Positions 9,327 to 19,790 of a stretch of 64,000 nt of DNA are shown in pieces (within the stretch, counting starts at the first letter, position 1; each line of letters opens with the position of its first letter). The stretch covers positions 124,001 to 188,000 of the forward strand of contig JAHBXW010000006.1 in the NCBI GenBank assembly GCA_019636235.1, given 5' to 3'. The position numbers were made by a program, and so were the translations under genes. The stretch is from Planctomyces sp. Lineage in GTDB: Bacteria > Planctomycetota > Planctomycetia > Planctomycetales > Planctomycetaceae. Under the pieces are notes generated by a model. The model ran no database searches. It had not been told where the DNA came from and was given only the letters and a program-made list of their open reading frames with translations.

Positions 9327-10163
9327 ATGTTCCATCGCATGAGGCTGAGCCCCGCGGAACGGGGAATCGCGGCGGCGGCGCTGCTTGGCGCTGCGGTGTT
9401 CGCCGCGGCCGTGCTCGTCGCCAGGCTCCCTGTCTCGGGCGCTTCGTCCACGGCGTCGGCCGCCTGGGTGCTGCTGACAGCCGCCCTCGTCGGCGGACTG
9501 GCGTTGTCCGGCACGCATCTGCTGCTGACCGCGCAGCCCGAACCGGCCGACGTCCGCGTGCGTCTGCTGGCGGCCCTCGCCGCCAGCGGCATCGCCGCCG
9601 TCGCCACGCTGACTGTGGCAGCTCAGGGCGCCCCGTGGGTGTTCGGCGGCGCGATACTCACCTCGCTGGGACTGATCGCCGGCAGCAGCGCGGCCGCGCT
9701 GCGGGGCGTTTCCCTGGCTGTCGTCGCCCGCCCCGCCGCGCTCGATGCGGGAACTCTGTCCGGCCGTCCAACCGCAGCCGCCTGGCCCGTCGCCCCGACC
9801 GGTCCCGCGGCGAACGCCGCGGCCGAGCCTCTCGCCGCCGACCTGCCCCCGGGAGTCGAACAGTCCTGGCAGCGCTCGCGCATTGATGGCCGCGACCTTC
9901 TCGAAGGCGTCGTCCGGATCACGTTCGAGGCCGGGGAATCGACAGCCATCGTCCATGTGCCGCTGCAGCCCGCCATGGCGCAGGTTCCGGACGTGGAGTG
10001 CGAACCGGTGGACGACGCCGAGATCCGCGTCGCGGCCGATCCCGTTCTCCCTTACGGCGTGCGTCTGACCTGCCGCCGATCCGGCGAGACGGCGCAGCCG
10101 CTGTCGACGGCCATCGCTGTCGCCATTTCGTGCCCCGCACACGAAGCCGCCCGAGCCGCCTGA
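9327..10163 (+). CDS. Predicted integral membrane protein, unknown function
   Basis: A 278-residue protein. The N-terminal 150 residues hold four hydrophobic segments (for example LLGAAVFAAAVLVARL, AAWVLLTAALVGGLALSG, LLAALAASGIAAVATLTVAA and FGGAILTSLGLIAGSSAAA). The C-terminal half is soluble, with a beta-rich stretch around SWQRSRIDGRDLLEGVVRI. I do not recognise a family. ATG 9327 is preceded by GGAGGG with six bases of spacing, a real Shine-Dalgarno match, which favours it over the in-frame ATG at 9321 that overlaps that motif. It follows metK closely on the same strand and may be read from its transcript. A long antisense frame here is rejected. Confidence 0.7.
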   Translation: MFHRMRLSPAERGIAAAALLGAAVFAAAVLVARLPVSGASSTASAAWVLLTAALVGGLALSGTHLLLTAQPEPADVRVRLLAALAASGIAAVATLTVAAQGAPWVFGGAILTSLGLIAGSSAAALRGVSLAVVARPAALDAGTLSGRPTAAAWPVAPTGPAANAAAEPLAADLPPGVEQSWQRSRIDGRDLLEGVVRITFEAGESTAIVHVPLQPAMAQVPDVECEPVDDAEIRVAADPVLPYGVRLTCRRSGETAQPLSTAIAVAISCPAHEAARAA

Positions 10164-10586
10164 ACGGCAGCGCCGGCCCGGCCTGCGGCCGCCTGCATCG
10201 TGCTCAGCCGCGGCGTCGGAGCGCGCGTCTGCCCCGCGAGGCGGCTCCTCTCCCAACCGGGACTGCCCCTCTTCGTGGAGAGCGCACAACCTGCAGCTCC
10301 TGCGAGTCCGGCAAATTGATGTGAATCCGCTCCTCCGATTCGGCCGATACATCGTTCATGTCCGTCAAGGCCGGAACGAACCGCCAGGTCGTCTCCGCAA
10401 GACGGCGTTCGCGGAGTCATCCGCGCAGGGGAGCATAGGACGGTCTACGGAATCCGCTGCGGCGTTCGGCGGCAGCGAGAAAACAATGTCCCGGGGGGGA
10501 CGGCGCGGCCGGCTGTCGTGTCGGCGGCGCTGAGATTTGAATCATCGAGAGCAATCGGGTCTGTCCCGGCTCTCAGGGGGGCACGG
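10164..10586. other. Intergenic region without recognised features
   Basis: About 420 bases between the membrane protein gene and the HEAT-repeat lipoprotein gene. Short open frames on both strands have arginine/proline-rich, non-protein-like translations. It presumably holds the promoter of the downstream lipoprotein gene; no clear -35/-10 pair or terminator was seen. Confidence 0.5.
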
Positions 10587-11966
10587 ATGCAATTCCCGTC
10601 TCGGTATGCGCTGTTGGTCATCGCTCCCATGTGCCTGGCGGCGACCGGCTGCACCTCCCGCATGGGGGTGGCCCGACTGTCCAGCCCGAACATCGAGCCG
10701 GACGCCACCCGCCGCATCCTCGCGATCGCTGAAAGCTACGAGGAAAAAGGAGAGCTGCAGGCCGCTCATCGCCTGTACTGCCAGGTGCTCCAGCAGAACC
10801 CCAACCATGCCGTCGCCCGGCAGCACGCTGAGGCGCTCGTCGTCGCCATCCAGAAGTCGAGGCAGCCCGGCACGCTGGAAGAGCCGCCCGCCACGGCCAT
10901 CGCGTCCGTGCCGAAATCGAATCGTCCGGCCTCGAAGCGGGCCACGCTGCTCAGCGACGCGGAAATCGCGGCCCGCGTGCCCAAGCCGCGCCCGCGCCCG
11001 GCCCGCTCGGAGAGCTTCGCCATCGGCACGGCCATCGCCAGCGTTCCCGTTCGTCCCGTCGCCGGGAACGCCGACGCGGAATTCGCCGAGAGCTGGAACG
11101 ATCCCGAGTTGGACCACGAGACGCTGGACATCGATCGTCCCGGCCTCGCTGTCGCCTCCGCCGCGAACACCGTCGTCGTCGAACAATCGGTGCGCATCGT
11201 CGCCAGCGAGAACCCGTTCGACACGGCCGGCTGGGAACCCACGGAACTGTCGCGGCTCTGTGCGGAATGCAGCCCGGAAACGAAATCACTGCTCGAGGAT
11301 CTGGCCGACGCTGACCCGGCGGTCCGCAAGTCGGCTCTCGAATCGCTGGCCGCGATTGGCGAGGAAGCGACGGCTGTCGCCCCGGCGATCGAGGCCTGCC
11401 TGTCGGATGTCGACCCGGTCGTTCAGGCGTACGCCGCATGGGCGCTGTGGGAAGCGACAGGAGACGTCGATTCGTCCGTCCCCGCGCTGCGAACGCTGCT
11501 CGCCTCCGAATCCGCCGAGGCCTGCGCCTTCGCCTGCTATGTGCTGGGCAACATGGGCCGCTCGGCGGAGTACCTGGTTGAGTCCATCGCGCCGCTGCAG
11601 AACCATGCCTCCGGCGTGGTGCGGATTCATGCCGCCGAGGCGCTGCTGAAGATTTCCGATGGGAACAGCGGCTCGGTGATCGTGCTCGCGAACTCGCTGC
11701 AGGTCGGCGATTCGGGCGAACGGGCGCTGGCCGTGGTGGCGCTGGGCGCCGCGAAGGGCCTGGACCGGGCCGCGGCCATCACGACGCTGGTGACCGCTCT
11801 GAGCGATTCCGCTCCGACCGTTCAGGCGTCGGCGGCGCTGTCGCTGGGCGGTTTTGGAGCGAAGGCCGCATCGGCCTCCGAAGCGCTCCAGCAGACGGCG
11901 GACTCGGACAATGTCGAAGCCAGCGAAGCGGCTCGAACCGCGCTGGCCTGCATTCAGAAAAACTGA
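10587..11966 (+). CDS. HEAT-repeat lipoprotein
   Basis: A 459-residue protein starting with a lipoprotein signal whose lipobox is LAATGC, so it should be lipid-anchored outside the cytoplasm. The N-terminal part contains a TPR-like pair (RRILAIAESYEEKGELQAAH), followed by a low-complexity linker. The C-terminal half is a run of HEAT/PBS-lyase-type alpha repeats (DLADADPAVRKSALESLAAI, DPVVQAYAAWALWEA, SGVVRIHAAEALLKI and APTVQASAALSLGGF). HEAT repeats form protein-binding solenoids; no enzymatic site is visible. Start placed at ATG 10587, where the signal peptide begins. The gene ends at a strong intrinsic terminator (12025-12058) and appears monocistronic. Confidence 0.82.
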   Translation: MQFPSRYALLVIAPMCLAATGCTSRMGVARLSSPNIEPDATRRILAIAESYEEKGELQAAHRLYCQVLQQNPNHAVARQHAEALVVAIQKSRQPGTLEEPPATAIASVPKSNRPASKRATLLSDAEIAARVPKPRPRPARSESFAIGTAIASVPVRPVAGNADAEFAESWNDPELDHETLDIDRPGLAVASAANTVVVEQSVRIVASENPFDTAGWEPTELSRLCAECSPETKSLLEDLADADPAVRKSALESLAAIGEEATAVAPAIEACLSDVDPVVQAYAAWALWEATGDVDSSVPALRTLLASESAEACAFACYVLGNMGRSAEYLVESIAPLQNHASGVVRIHAAEALLKISDGNSGSVIVLANSLQVGDSGERALAVVALGAAKGLDRAAAITTLVTALSDSAPTVQASAALSLGGFGAKAASASEALQQTADSDNVEASEAARTALACIQKN

Positions 11967-12024
11967 CCTGCGACCGTCGAGGTCCCGGGGCATTCCACTT
12001 CCCGATGCGAATCGGATTCCCGCA

Positions 12025-12058
12025 GCCCGGCCATCCCGTTTGGGATGGTCGGGCTTTT
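12025..12058 (+). terminator. Intrinsic terminator of the HEAT-repeat lipoprotein gene
   Basis: A 13-base-pair stem, GCCCGGCCATCCC with GGGATGGTCGGGC (one G-U pair), closed by a four-base loop and followed by TTTT. It begins 58 bases after the stop codon. This is one of the clearest rho-independent terminators in the window. Confidence 0.88.
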
Positions 12059-12204
12059 CTATGTTCTGATCGCATGCGCGGCGCATGGCCGATGGCTGGA
12101 CCGGACGCAGAGAGGGAGGCCCGGGGCGCGCCTGAGCCGAGGGGTTGATCCCATCCGCCACGCGAATGGCGGACATCGCAAATTGCTGGCATCCTCTGCC
12201 GGCA

Positions 12205-12567
12205 TCACCCGCCGGACGCCGCTTCCTGCCCGATCCACAGCCGGTTGCCGTCGGGATCGTCGATGCGGAATTCCCGCATTCCGTAGAACGTCACATCGAG
12301 GTCCGGGACGTCCAGCCCACGAGCCCCCGCCTGCCGATGAAACTCGACGATGTCGTCGGGATACAGATAGATGACCGACTGCCGCGGCGCGTCCGGGTGC
12401 TGATTGATCGACTGGTCCAGCATCAGCCGGCAGTCGCCGCAGCGGAGCATCGCCCAGCCCCAGTCGTCGTGGCGCCGTTCGACGTCGAAGCCCAGCGACT
12501 CGTAAAACCGCACGCTGGCCGACAGGCTGCGGACCGGCAGCATGGGGATGATGCGTGTCAAAGGCAT
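12205..12567 (-). CDS. Glyoxalase/bleomycin-resistance (VOC) fold protein
   Basis: A 120-residue protein with the vicinal oxygen chelate fold in bleomycin-resistance style: an opening strand-helix (IPMLPVRSLSASVRFYESLGF), a central IYLYPDDIVEFHRQ and the terminal signature REFRIDDPDGNRLWIGQ. Members either sequester glycopeptide drugs or act as metal-dependent lyases or dioxygenases; the substrate cannot be told from sequence. ATG 12567 (MPLTRIIPMLPV) fits the domain start. It stands alone on the minus strand downstream of gltD, 221 bases away, and converges with the HEAT-repeat lipoprotein gene. Confidence 0.85.
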   Translation of the reverse strand: MPLTRIIPMLPVRSLSASVRFYESLGFDVERRHDDWGWAMLRCGDCRLMLDQSINQHPDAPRQSVIYLYPDDIVEFHRQAGARGLDVPDLDVTFYGMREFRIDDPDGNRLWIGQEAASGG

Positions 12568-12788
12568 CGGCCGGACTTCCCTGCAAGAGGCGGCGAGTTG
12601 ACCCCGGGCCACGGCGCCGTCGAGTCTGAAGAACTGACGCCGACCGCGCTGTCCAGGTCATTGAACAGCTTCTCCCTCTCCTGCACCAGCGCGACGGCTG
12701 TGAAGTACAGCGCCCGTCGGACCGCTGCCACTTCGCCTGTTGACGTCGGCGTCATGGCCCGCCTGATGTCTTGCCGGGATCGGTTTGC

Positions 12789-14285
<1,497 letters not shown>

Positions 14286-14328
14286 GACGGTTCAGTTCTC
14301 GTCCAATCAATGCCTTCGACCTGCGACA

Positions 14329-14676
14329 TCAGAACGGAAGATGTTCCACCCGATTTCTGATGTCCGCCGGCTCGAAGCACGTCGCCAACAATTCCAAGTC
14401 TTGAATCAATCTGCCAAAAGTCGCATGCAGCGGATGGCAGTAGACGATCCCCTCAAAGTCACGCTGGTCCGCCTGCCATTCCGCCGCGATCTTCAGGAAG
14501 TCGGCATCCTGGGTGAACAGGACACGACCAGTCGTCGTCGCATGCTGCAAAAGTTCTTCGTCACTCAACCGGTCAACGGCCTGTTCCTGTGCGATCGCCA
14601 CATTGACGCCCCTCATTCGCAGCCCCTGCGCGACCGCGAACGCGACATGCACATCCATCAACAGGTTGACGCTCAA
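14329..14676 (-). CDS. DUF5615 PIN-like toxin
   Basis: A 115-residue protein of the PIN-like DUF5615 family, known as the toxin partner of DUF433 antitoxins and presumed to be an RNase. The expected acidic positions are present: Asp8 in LLMDVHV, the Asp in LSDEEL and two in FTQDADFL. The start is a TTG at 14676 that overlaps the antitoxin TGA by two bases (TTGA), which implies translational coupling; an internal ATG at 14658 would cut into the first strand. The gene sits between the antitoxin and gltD in the glt operon. Intactness of the acidic residues suggests a functional toxin. Confidence 0.8.
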   Translation of the reverse strand: MSVNLLMDVHVAFAVAQGLRMRGVNVAIAQEQAVDRLSDEELLQHATTTGRVLFTQDADFLKIAAEWQADQRDFEGIVYCHPLHATFGRLIQDLELLATCFEPADIRNRVEHLPF

Positions 14677-14981
14677 GGCCGGACCATCCGGCGCAGCCTC
14701 TGACGGCCGGGGGAATCGTCGTTGGCGCTGGCCAGCCGCTCCGCCTCTGCCGCCTGCTGGCCGATCTCCTCGTCATAGGCCGCCTGATTGTCCCAGTAGT
14801 GCATCAGCGCCGCATGGATCTGCCCCATGCTGAGGTGCGGAAACTGAAAGTGAATCTCCTCCGGACTGAACCCATGCGCCAGGTGGGACAGCGCGACTTC
14901 GATCACTTTCGTATTGGCGTCGATCACCCAGGCGACGCCATGATCATCAATCTGGATATGGGAAATGGAAACTGTCTGCAT
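14673..14981 (-). CDS. DUF433 family antitoxin
   Basis: The protein from ATG 14981 has 102 residues and contains the DUF433 winged-helix core: VAWVIDANTKVIEVALSHLA, then GFSPEEIHFQFPHLSMGQIH and AALMHYWDNQ. DUF433 proteins are antitoxins and DNA-binding regulators of DUF5615 or PIN toxins. An alternative GTG start at 15017 would overlap the gltB stop (GTGA) and add 12 residues; either start couples this gene to gltB. The stop overlaps the toxin start. The arrangement puts toxin-antitoxin expression under whatever controls gltB. Confidence 0.8.
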   Translation of the reverse strand: MQTVSISHIQIDDHGVAWVIDANTKVIEVALSHLAHGFSPEEIHFQFPHLSMGQIHAALMHYWDNQAAYDEEIGQQAAEAERLASANDDSPGRQRLRRMVRP

Positions 14982-15013
14982 CGCTCGCCGCCTCCAAGGG
15001 CCGCTCGTCAGAT

Positions 15014-18000
15014 TCACCGCGCTGCCGCTTCCTCGGGCGCCTCTTCGCCGGCGGCCTCCGCCTCCGACTCCGCCCGCAGCTCCGACAACGCCCGCTTGTA
15101 ATCCACGGGCATCACCTTGTGGAACTGCCCCAGCGACTCCTCCCAGTTGTCCAGGATCCGTGCCGCCACCGCAGAACCCGTGTACAACTGATGGTTCGTG
15201 ATCAGCTCCCGCAGTTCGGCGATGTCGTCCTCGTCTTCGAGCTTCTCCAGCTCGACCATCTCCAGGTTCACATTCTCCAGCAGCCGTTCCTCGGGGTCCC
15301 AGACGAAGGCCACGCCGCCCGACATGCCGGCCGCGAAGTTTCTGCCTGTCGGCCCCAGAACGACCGCCCGGCCCCCCGTCATGTACTCGCAGCCGTGGTC
15401 TCCCACGCCTTCCACGACGGCCCGGGCCCCGGAGTTCCGGACGCAGAACCGTTCGGCCGCCCGACCCCGGAAATACGCCTCGCCGGACGTCGCGCCATAC
15501 AGCGCCACGTTGCCGATCAGAATGTTTTCCTCGGGAACGAACGTCGATTCGTCTGGCGGATAGATCATGATCTTCGCCCCGGACAGTCCCTTGCCGACGT
15601 AGTCGTTCGCGTCACCGATCACTTCGATGGTCAGCCCGCGCACGCCCCACGCCCCCAGAGACTGCCCCGCCGAGCCCCGGCACCGCAGCCGGATCGTATC
15701 CTCCGGCAGCCCCTGCGGACCCCACTTCTTCGACACCTCGTGCGACAGCGTCGTGCCGAACGCCCGGTCGATGTTCTGGATGTCGATATCCAGCGTCACC
15801 CGCTCCGCACGCTCGATCGCCGGCTGGCACTGCGGAATCAGCAGCGTCTGGTCCAGCGTCGTCTCCAGCCCGTGCCGCTGCGGAATCTGGCAGTAGGTCC
15901 CCACATCCGGACGCGGCTTCTTCTGCCGCAGCAGCGGCGCCAGGTCCAGGTGCTTCGCCTTCCAGTGGGCGATCGACGTATCGAGTTCCAGCAGGTCCGT
16001 CCGGCCGACCATCTCGTTGATCGTCCGGAAGCCCAACTGGGCCATCAGTTCGCGGACTTCCTCGGCCACCATGAACAGGTAGTTCACGACGTGCTCAGCC
16101 TGGCCCCGGAACTTCTCCCGCAACTCGGGATCCTGCGTGGCGATGCCCACCGGGCAGGTGTTCAGGTGGCACTTGCGCATCATGATGCAGCCCATCGTGA
16201 TCAGCGGCGCCGTCGCGAAGCCGAACTCCTCGGCTCCCAGCATGCAGGCGATGACCACGTCGCGGCCGGTCTTGAACTGGCCGTCCGTCTCCAGCCGCAC
16301 GCGGCTGCGCAGGTCGTTCAGCACCAGCGTCTGGTGCGTCTCGGCGATGCCCAGCTCCCAGGGAAGTCCGGCGTGCTTGATGCTGGTCAGCGGCGAGGCG
16401 CCCGTGCCGCCGGAATCCCCCGAAATGAGGATCTTGTCGGCGTGCCCCTTCGCGACGCCGGAGGCGATTGTCCCCACGCCCACCTCGGAGACCAGCTTCA
16501 CGCTGATCCGCGCCGCGGGGTTTGAGTTCTTCAGGTCGAAGATGAGCTGCGACAGGTCCTCGATGGAGTAGATGTCGTGGTGCGGCGGCGGGCTGATGAG
16601 CCCCACGCCGGGGGTGGACAGCCGGGTCGAGGCGATGACTTTGTCGACCTTGTGGCCGGGCAGCTCGCCGCCTTCGCCGGGCTTGGCCCCCTGGGCCATT
16701 TTGATCTGCAGTTCGTCCGCATTCGTGAGGTACCACGAGGTCACGCCGAACCGGCCGCTTGCGACCTGCTTGATCGCCGACCGCTTGGAATACAGGTTCT
16801 TCGACGACTCCCCGTTCAGCCGCCATTGCGACGCGACGTTCTGGATCGCCTGGTGGCGGTCGGCCGGCAGCTCGAGCGGCACGAACCGTTCGTAGTCCTC
16901 GCCCCCCTCGCCCGTGTTGCTCTTGCCGCCCAGGAGGTTCATGGCGACGGCCAGCGTCTCGTGCGCCTCCTTGGAGATCGAACCGTAGCTCATCGCCCCG
17001 GTGCAGAACCGCTTGACGATTTCCGCGGCGGGTTCAACATCCTTGAGCGGCACGGCCGGCTGAACGTCGGACTTGAACCGCAGCAGTCCGCGGAGGTGGC
17101 ACTGCCGGGCGACGTTCTCGTTGACCATTTTCGAGAACCGCTTGTAGGCGTCCCTGTCCCCGGCCCGCGCCGCCTGCTGAATCTCCGCGATCGTGAACGG
17201 GTTCCAGGCGTGCCGCTCGCCGCCGTGCCGCCAGTGGAACAGCCCGTTGTTGGGCAGCACGGGGAGGCGCTCGGTCTCCTCGCGGCTGGGGAAGCCCAGT
17301 TCGTGCCGGCGGATCGCTTCCTCGGCGATGATGTCGAAGCCGATGCCCTTAATGCGGCTGGCCGTTCCGCCGAAGCAGCGGCTGACGACGGCATCGGACA
17401 GGCCGACGGCCTCGAAAATCTGCGCGCCCTTGTAGCTCTGGAGCGTGGAGATCCCCATCTTGCCCATCACCTTGAGCATCCCCTTGAAGACGCCCTTGCG
17501 ATAAGCCGCGACGATCTTCTCGTCGGTGTAGTCCCCCTTCACGTCCCCCCGGCTCCGCGCATCCCGGATCGACTCGAACGCCAGGTACGGGTTGATCGCG
17601 TCCGCGCCGTAGCCGGTCAGCAGGCAGAAGTGATGCACCTCCCGGGCCTCGGCGCTTTCCAGCACGATGCCCAGCCGCGTCCGCTTCTCTTTCCGGATCA
17701 GGTGATGATGCACGGCTCCGCACACCAACAGCGCCGGCAGGGCGACGCGGTCCGGACCCGTGGCCCGGTCGGACAGCACAACCAGCGCCTCGCCGGCGCC
17801 AATCGCCGCCTCCGCCTCCCGGCAGATCCGATCCAGAGCCGGCAGCAGCCCCGCCGTGCCCTCGGACTTCGCCCAGGTCGTGTCGATCGTCCGCGACTTC
17901 CAGCCCCGATGGTTCAGGTGCTTGATCTCCGCCAGCTCCTCGTCGGTGAGGATCGGATGCGGAACCGCCAGCCGGCGGCACTGCTGCTCAGTGCTTTCCA

Positions 18001-19708
18001 GCAGGTTGCCTTCCGGCCCGATGAAGCATTCCAGCGTCATCACGATCTCTTCGCGGATCGAGTCGATCGGCGGATTCGTGACCTGCGCGAAGAGCTGCTT
18101 GAAGTAGTCGTACAACAGCCGGGGCTGGTCCGACAGGCAGGCCAGCGCCGTGTCGTCCCCCATCGAACCCAGGGGGTCCTTCTTGGTCTGCAGCAGCGGA
18201 ATCAGCATGAACTGCAGCGTTTCGGTCGTGTAGCCGAACGCCTGCATCTGCCGCAGCAGGTTCTCGCCGGTGATCCGTTCGGGGCCTCCCTGGCCGTTCG
18301 AGTCGCTCGCGGCCTGGACAATCTCCTCGAGCGTCAGCCGCTGCTTCTTCAGCCAGTCGCGGTAGGGCCGTCGGCCGGCGATGTCGCTCTTCAGCTCCTC
18401 GTCGTCGATGATCCGTCCCTGTTCGAAATCGACCAGGAACATCTTGCCGGGCTGCAGCCGTCCCTTGAGCTTGACGTTTTCCGGTTCGATGTCGAGGACG
18501 CCGACTTCACTGGCCATGATGACGCGGTCGTCATGGGTCACGTAGTAGCGGCTGGGGCGCAGGCCGTTGCGGTCCAGGATGGCGCCGATGCACTTGCCGT
18601 CGGTGAAGCTGACGGAGGCGGGGCCGTCCCAGGGCTCCTGCAGCGCGGAGTAGTATTCGTAGAACGCCCGCTTGTCCTCGGGCATCGACGGATGGTTCTG
18701 CCAGGCCTCGGGGATCATCATCATGACGACCTCCGGCAGGCTCCGGCCGCTGTGGTACAGCAGCTCCAGAGCGTTGTCGAAGTTGCCGCTGTCGGAGCAG
18801 TGCGGCTCGATGACCGGGAACAGCTTGCGGAGGTCGCTGTTGAACAACGGCGAGGACATGACCCCCTGCCGGGCCGTCATCCAGTTCGCGTTCCCGCGGA
18901 GCGTGTTGATTTCGCCGTTGTGGGCCATGAACCGCAGCGGGTGAGCGCGGTCCCAGCTGGGGAACGTGTTGGTCGAGAACCGGCTGTGCACCATCGCCAG
19001 GTGGCTCGCGAAGTCCCGATCCTGCAGGTCCGGGTAGTACCGCATCACCTGCGACGACGTCAGCATGCCCTTGTACACGAGCACTTTGGTCGACAGCGTG
19101 CAGATGTAGAACATCAGCGCCTGCGGAATCTCGCTTTCAGTCCGCAGATGCCGGGACGCCCACTTGCGGATGATGAACAACTGCCGTTCAAAGTCCTCCT
19201 GGCTGAGCCCCGGCGCCGCGGCGACGAACAACTGCTCGATGACCGGTTCGGCCGCGCGGGCCGACGGACCGATGTCGGCCGCCTCCGGAGCGGTCGGCAC
19301 CTCGCGCCAGCCCAGCAGCGTCTGCCCCTGCTTGCCGATGATCTCGTTGACGACCTCCTTGCAGAACTCCCTTTGTTCGCGGTCCGTCGGCAGGAACACG
19401 TTGCCCGCCGCGTACAGACCCTCGGCCGGCAGCTCCATTCCCAAGTCCGATTCCGCGACCTTTCGCAGAAACGGATCGGGCAGCGCGGTCAGCATGCCGG
19501 CCCCGTCCCCCGTGTTCTCCTCGCAGCCGCAGGCGCCGCGGTGGTCCATGTGGCGCAGCATCCGCTCAGCGTCGTCAATGATCTGCCGCGACGCCTTGCC
19601 CTTCAGATGCGCCACGAATCCCACGCCGCAGGCATCGTGCTCCTGGTCGGGAGAATACAGCCCGAACGGATGCGGCCATTCGCGATGGAGGGGGGTCGGG
19701 TTTGACAT
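15014..19708 (-). CDS. gltB: Glutamate synthase [NADPH] large subunit
   Basis: The alpha subunit: it hydrolyses glutamine and transfers the ammonia to 2-oxoglutarate to give glutamate. With start ATG 19708 (MSNPTPLHREW) the protein has 1564 residues. The N-terminal nucleophile is Cys27 in HDACGVGF, so 26 residues are removed on maturation. The FMN/3Fe-4S region contains CIMMRKCHLNTCPVG, with the C-x5-C-x4-C spacing of the 3Fe-4S cluster. The C-terminal GXGXG beta-helix domain is present (TGGRAVVLGPTGRNFAAGMSGG). The frame remains open 165 bases upstream, but that extension is not family-like and overlaps the lysR end. Preceded by lysR on the same strand (82-base gap) and followed by the antitoxin-toxin pair and gltD. 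Confidence 0.97.
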   Translation of the reverse strand: MSNPTPLHREWPHPFGLYSPDQEHDACGVGFVAHLKGKASRQIIDDAERMLRHMDHRGACGCEENTGDGAGMLTALPDPFLRKVAESDLGMELPAEGLYAAGNVFLPTDREQREFCKEVVNEIIGKQGQTLLGWREVPTAPEAADIGPSARAAEPVIEQLFVAAAPGLSQEDFERQLFIIRKWASRHLRTESEIPQALMFYICTLSTKVLVYKGMLTSSQVMRYYPDLQDRDFASHLAMVHSRFSTNTFPSWDRAHPLRFMAHNGEINTLRGNANWMTARQGVMSSPLFNSDLRKLFPVIEPHCSDSGNFDNALELLYHSGRSLPEVVMMMIPEAWQNHPSMPEDKRAFYEYYSALQEPWDGPASVSFTDGKCIGAILDRNGLRPSRYYVTHDDRVIMASEVGVLDIEPENVKLKGRLQPGKMFLVDFEQGRIIDDEELKSDIAGRRPYRDWLKKQRLTLEEIVQAASDSNGQGGPERITGENLLRQMQAFGYTTETLQFMLIPLLQTKKDPLGSMGDDTALACLSDQPRLLYDYFKQLFAQVTNPPIDSIREEIVMTLECFIGPEGNLLESTEQQCRRLAVPHPILTDEELAEIKHLNHRGWKSRTIDTTWAKSEGTAGLLPALDRICREAEAAIGAGEALVVLSDRATGPDRVALPALLVCGAVHHHLIRKEKRTRLGIVLESAEAREVHHFCLLTGYGADAINPYLAFESIRDARSRGDVKGDYTDEKIVAAYRKGVFKGMLKVMGKMGISTLQSYKGAQIFEAVGLSDAVVSRCFGGTASRIKGIGFDIIAEEAIRRHELGFPSREETERLPVLPNNGLFHWRHGGERHAWNPFTIAEIQQAARAGDRDAYKRFSKMVNENVARQCHLRGLLRFKSDVQPAVPLKDVEPAAEIVKRFCTGAMSYGSISKEAHETLAVAMNLLGGKSNTGEGGEDYERFVPLELPADRHQAIQNVASQWRLNGESSKNLYSKRSAIKQVASGRFGVTSWYLTNADELQIKMAQGAKPGEGGELPGHKVDKVIASTRLSTPGVGLISPPPHHDIYSIEDLSQLIFDLKNSNPAARISVKLVSEVGVGTIASGVAKGHADKILISGDSGGTGASPLTSIKHAGLPWELGIAETHQTLVLNDLRSRVRLETDGQFKTGRDVVIACMLGAEEFGFATAPLITMGCIMMRKCHLNTCPVGIATQDPELREKFRGQAEHVVNYLFMVAEEVRELMAQLGFRTINEMVGRTDLLELDTSIAHWKAKHLDLAPLLRQKKPRPDVGTYCQIPQRHGLETTLDQTLLIPQCQPAIERAERVTLDIDIQNIDRAFGTTLSHEVSKKWGPQGLPEDTIRLRCRGSAGQSLGAWGVRGLTIEVIGDANDYVGKGLSGAKIMIYPPDESTFVPEENILIGNVALYGATSGEAYFRGRAAERFCVRNSGARAVVEGVGDHGCEYMTGGRAVVLGPTGRNFAAGMSGGVAFVWDPEERLLENVNLEMVELEKLEDEDDIAELRELITNHQLYTGSAVAARILDNWEESLGQFHKVMPVDYKRALSELRAESEAEAAGEEAPEEAAAR

Positions 19709-19790
19709 GCTGGGCGTCCTCGCTTCGAGCACCCCGCCGGGGGTCTGCATCAGATCGGCGGCGACGGGTGCTCTGAAACCTTCAGAGTGT

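Noticed and set aside
12558-12755. A 65-codon minus-strand frame between gltD and the VOC gene
   Set aside because: It overlaps the VOC start, ends in low-complexity text and has no family signature; possible but unsupported.
16577-19705. A 1042-codon open frame antisense to gltB
   Set aside because: Product of GC-rich codon use in gltB; translation is repetitive Arg/Val/Leu/Gln text with no family signature.
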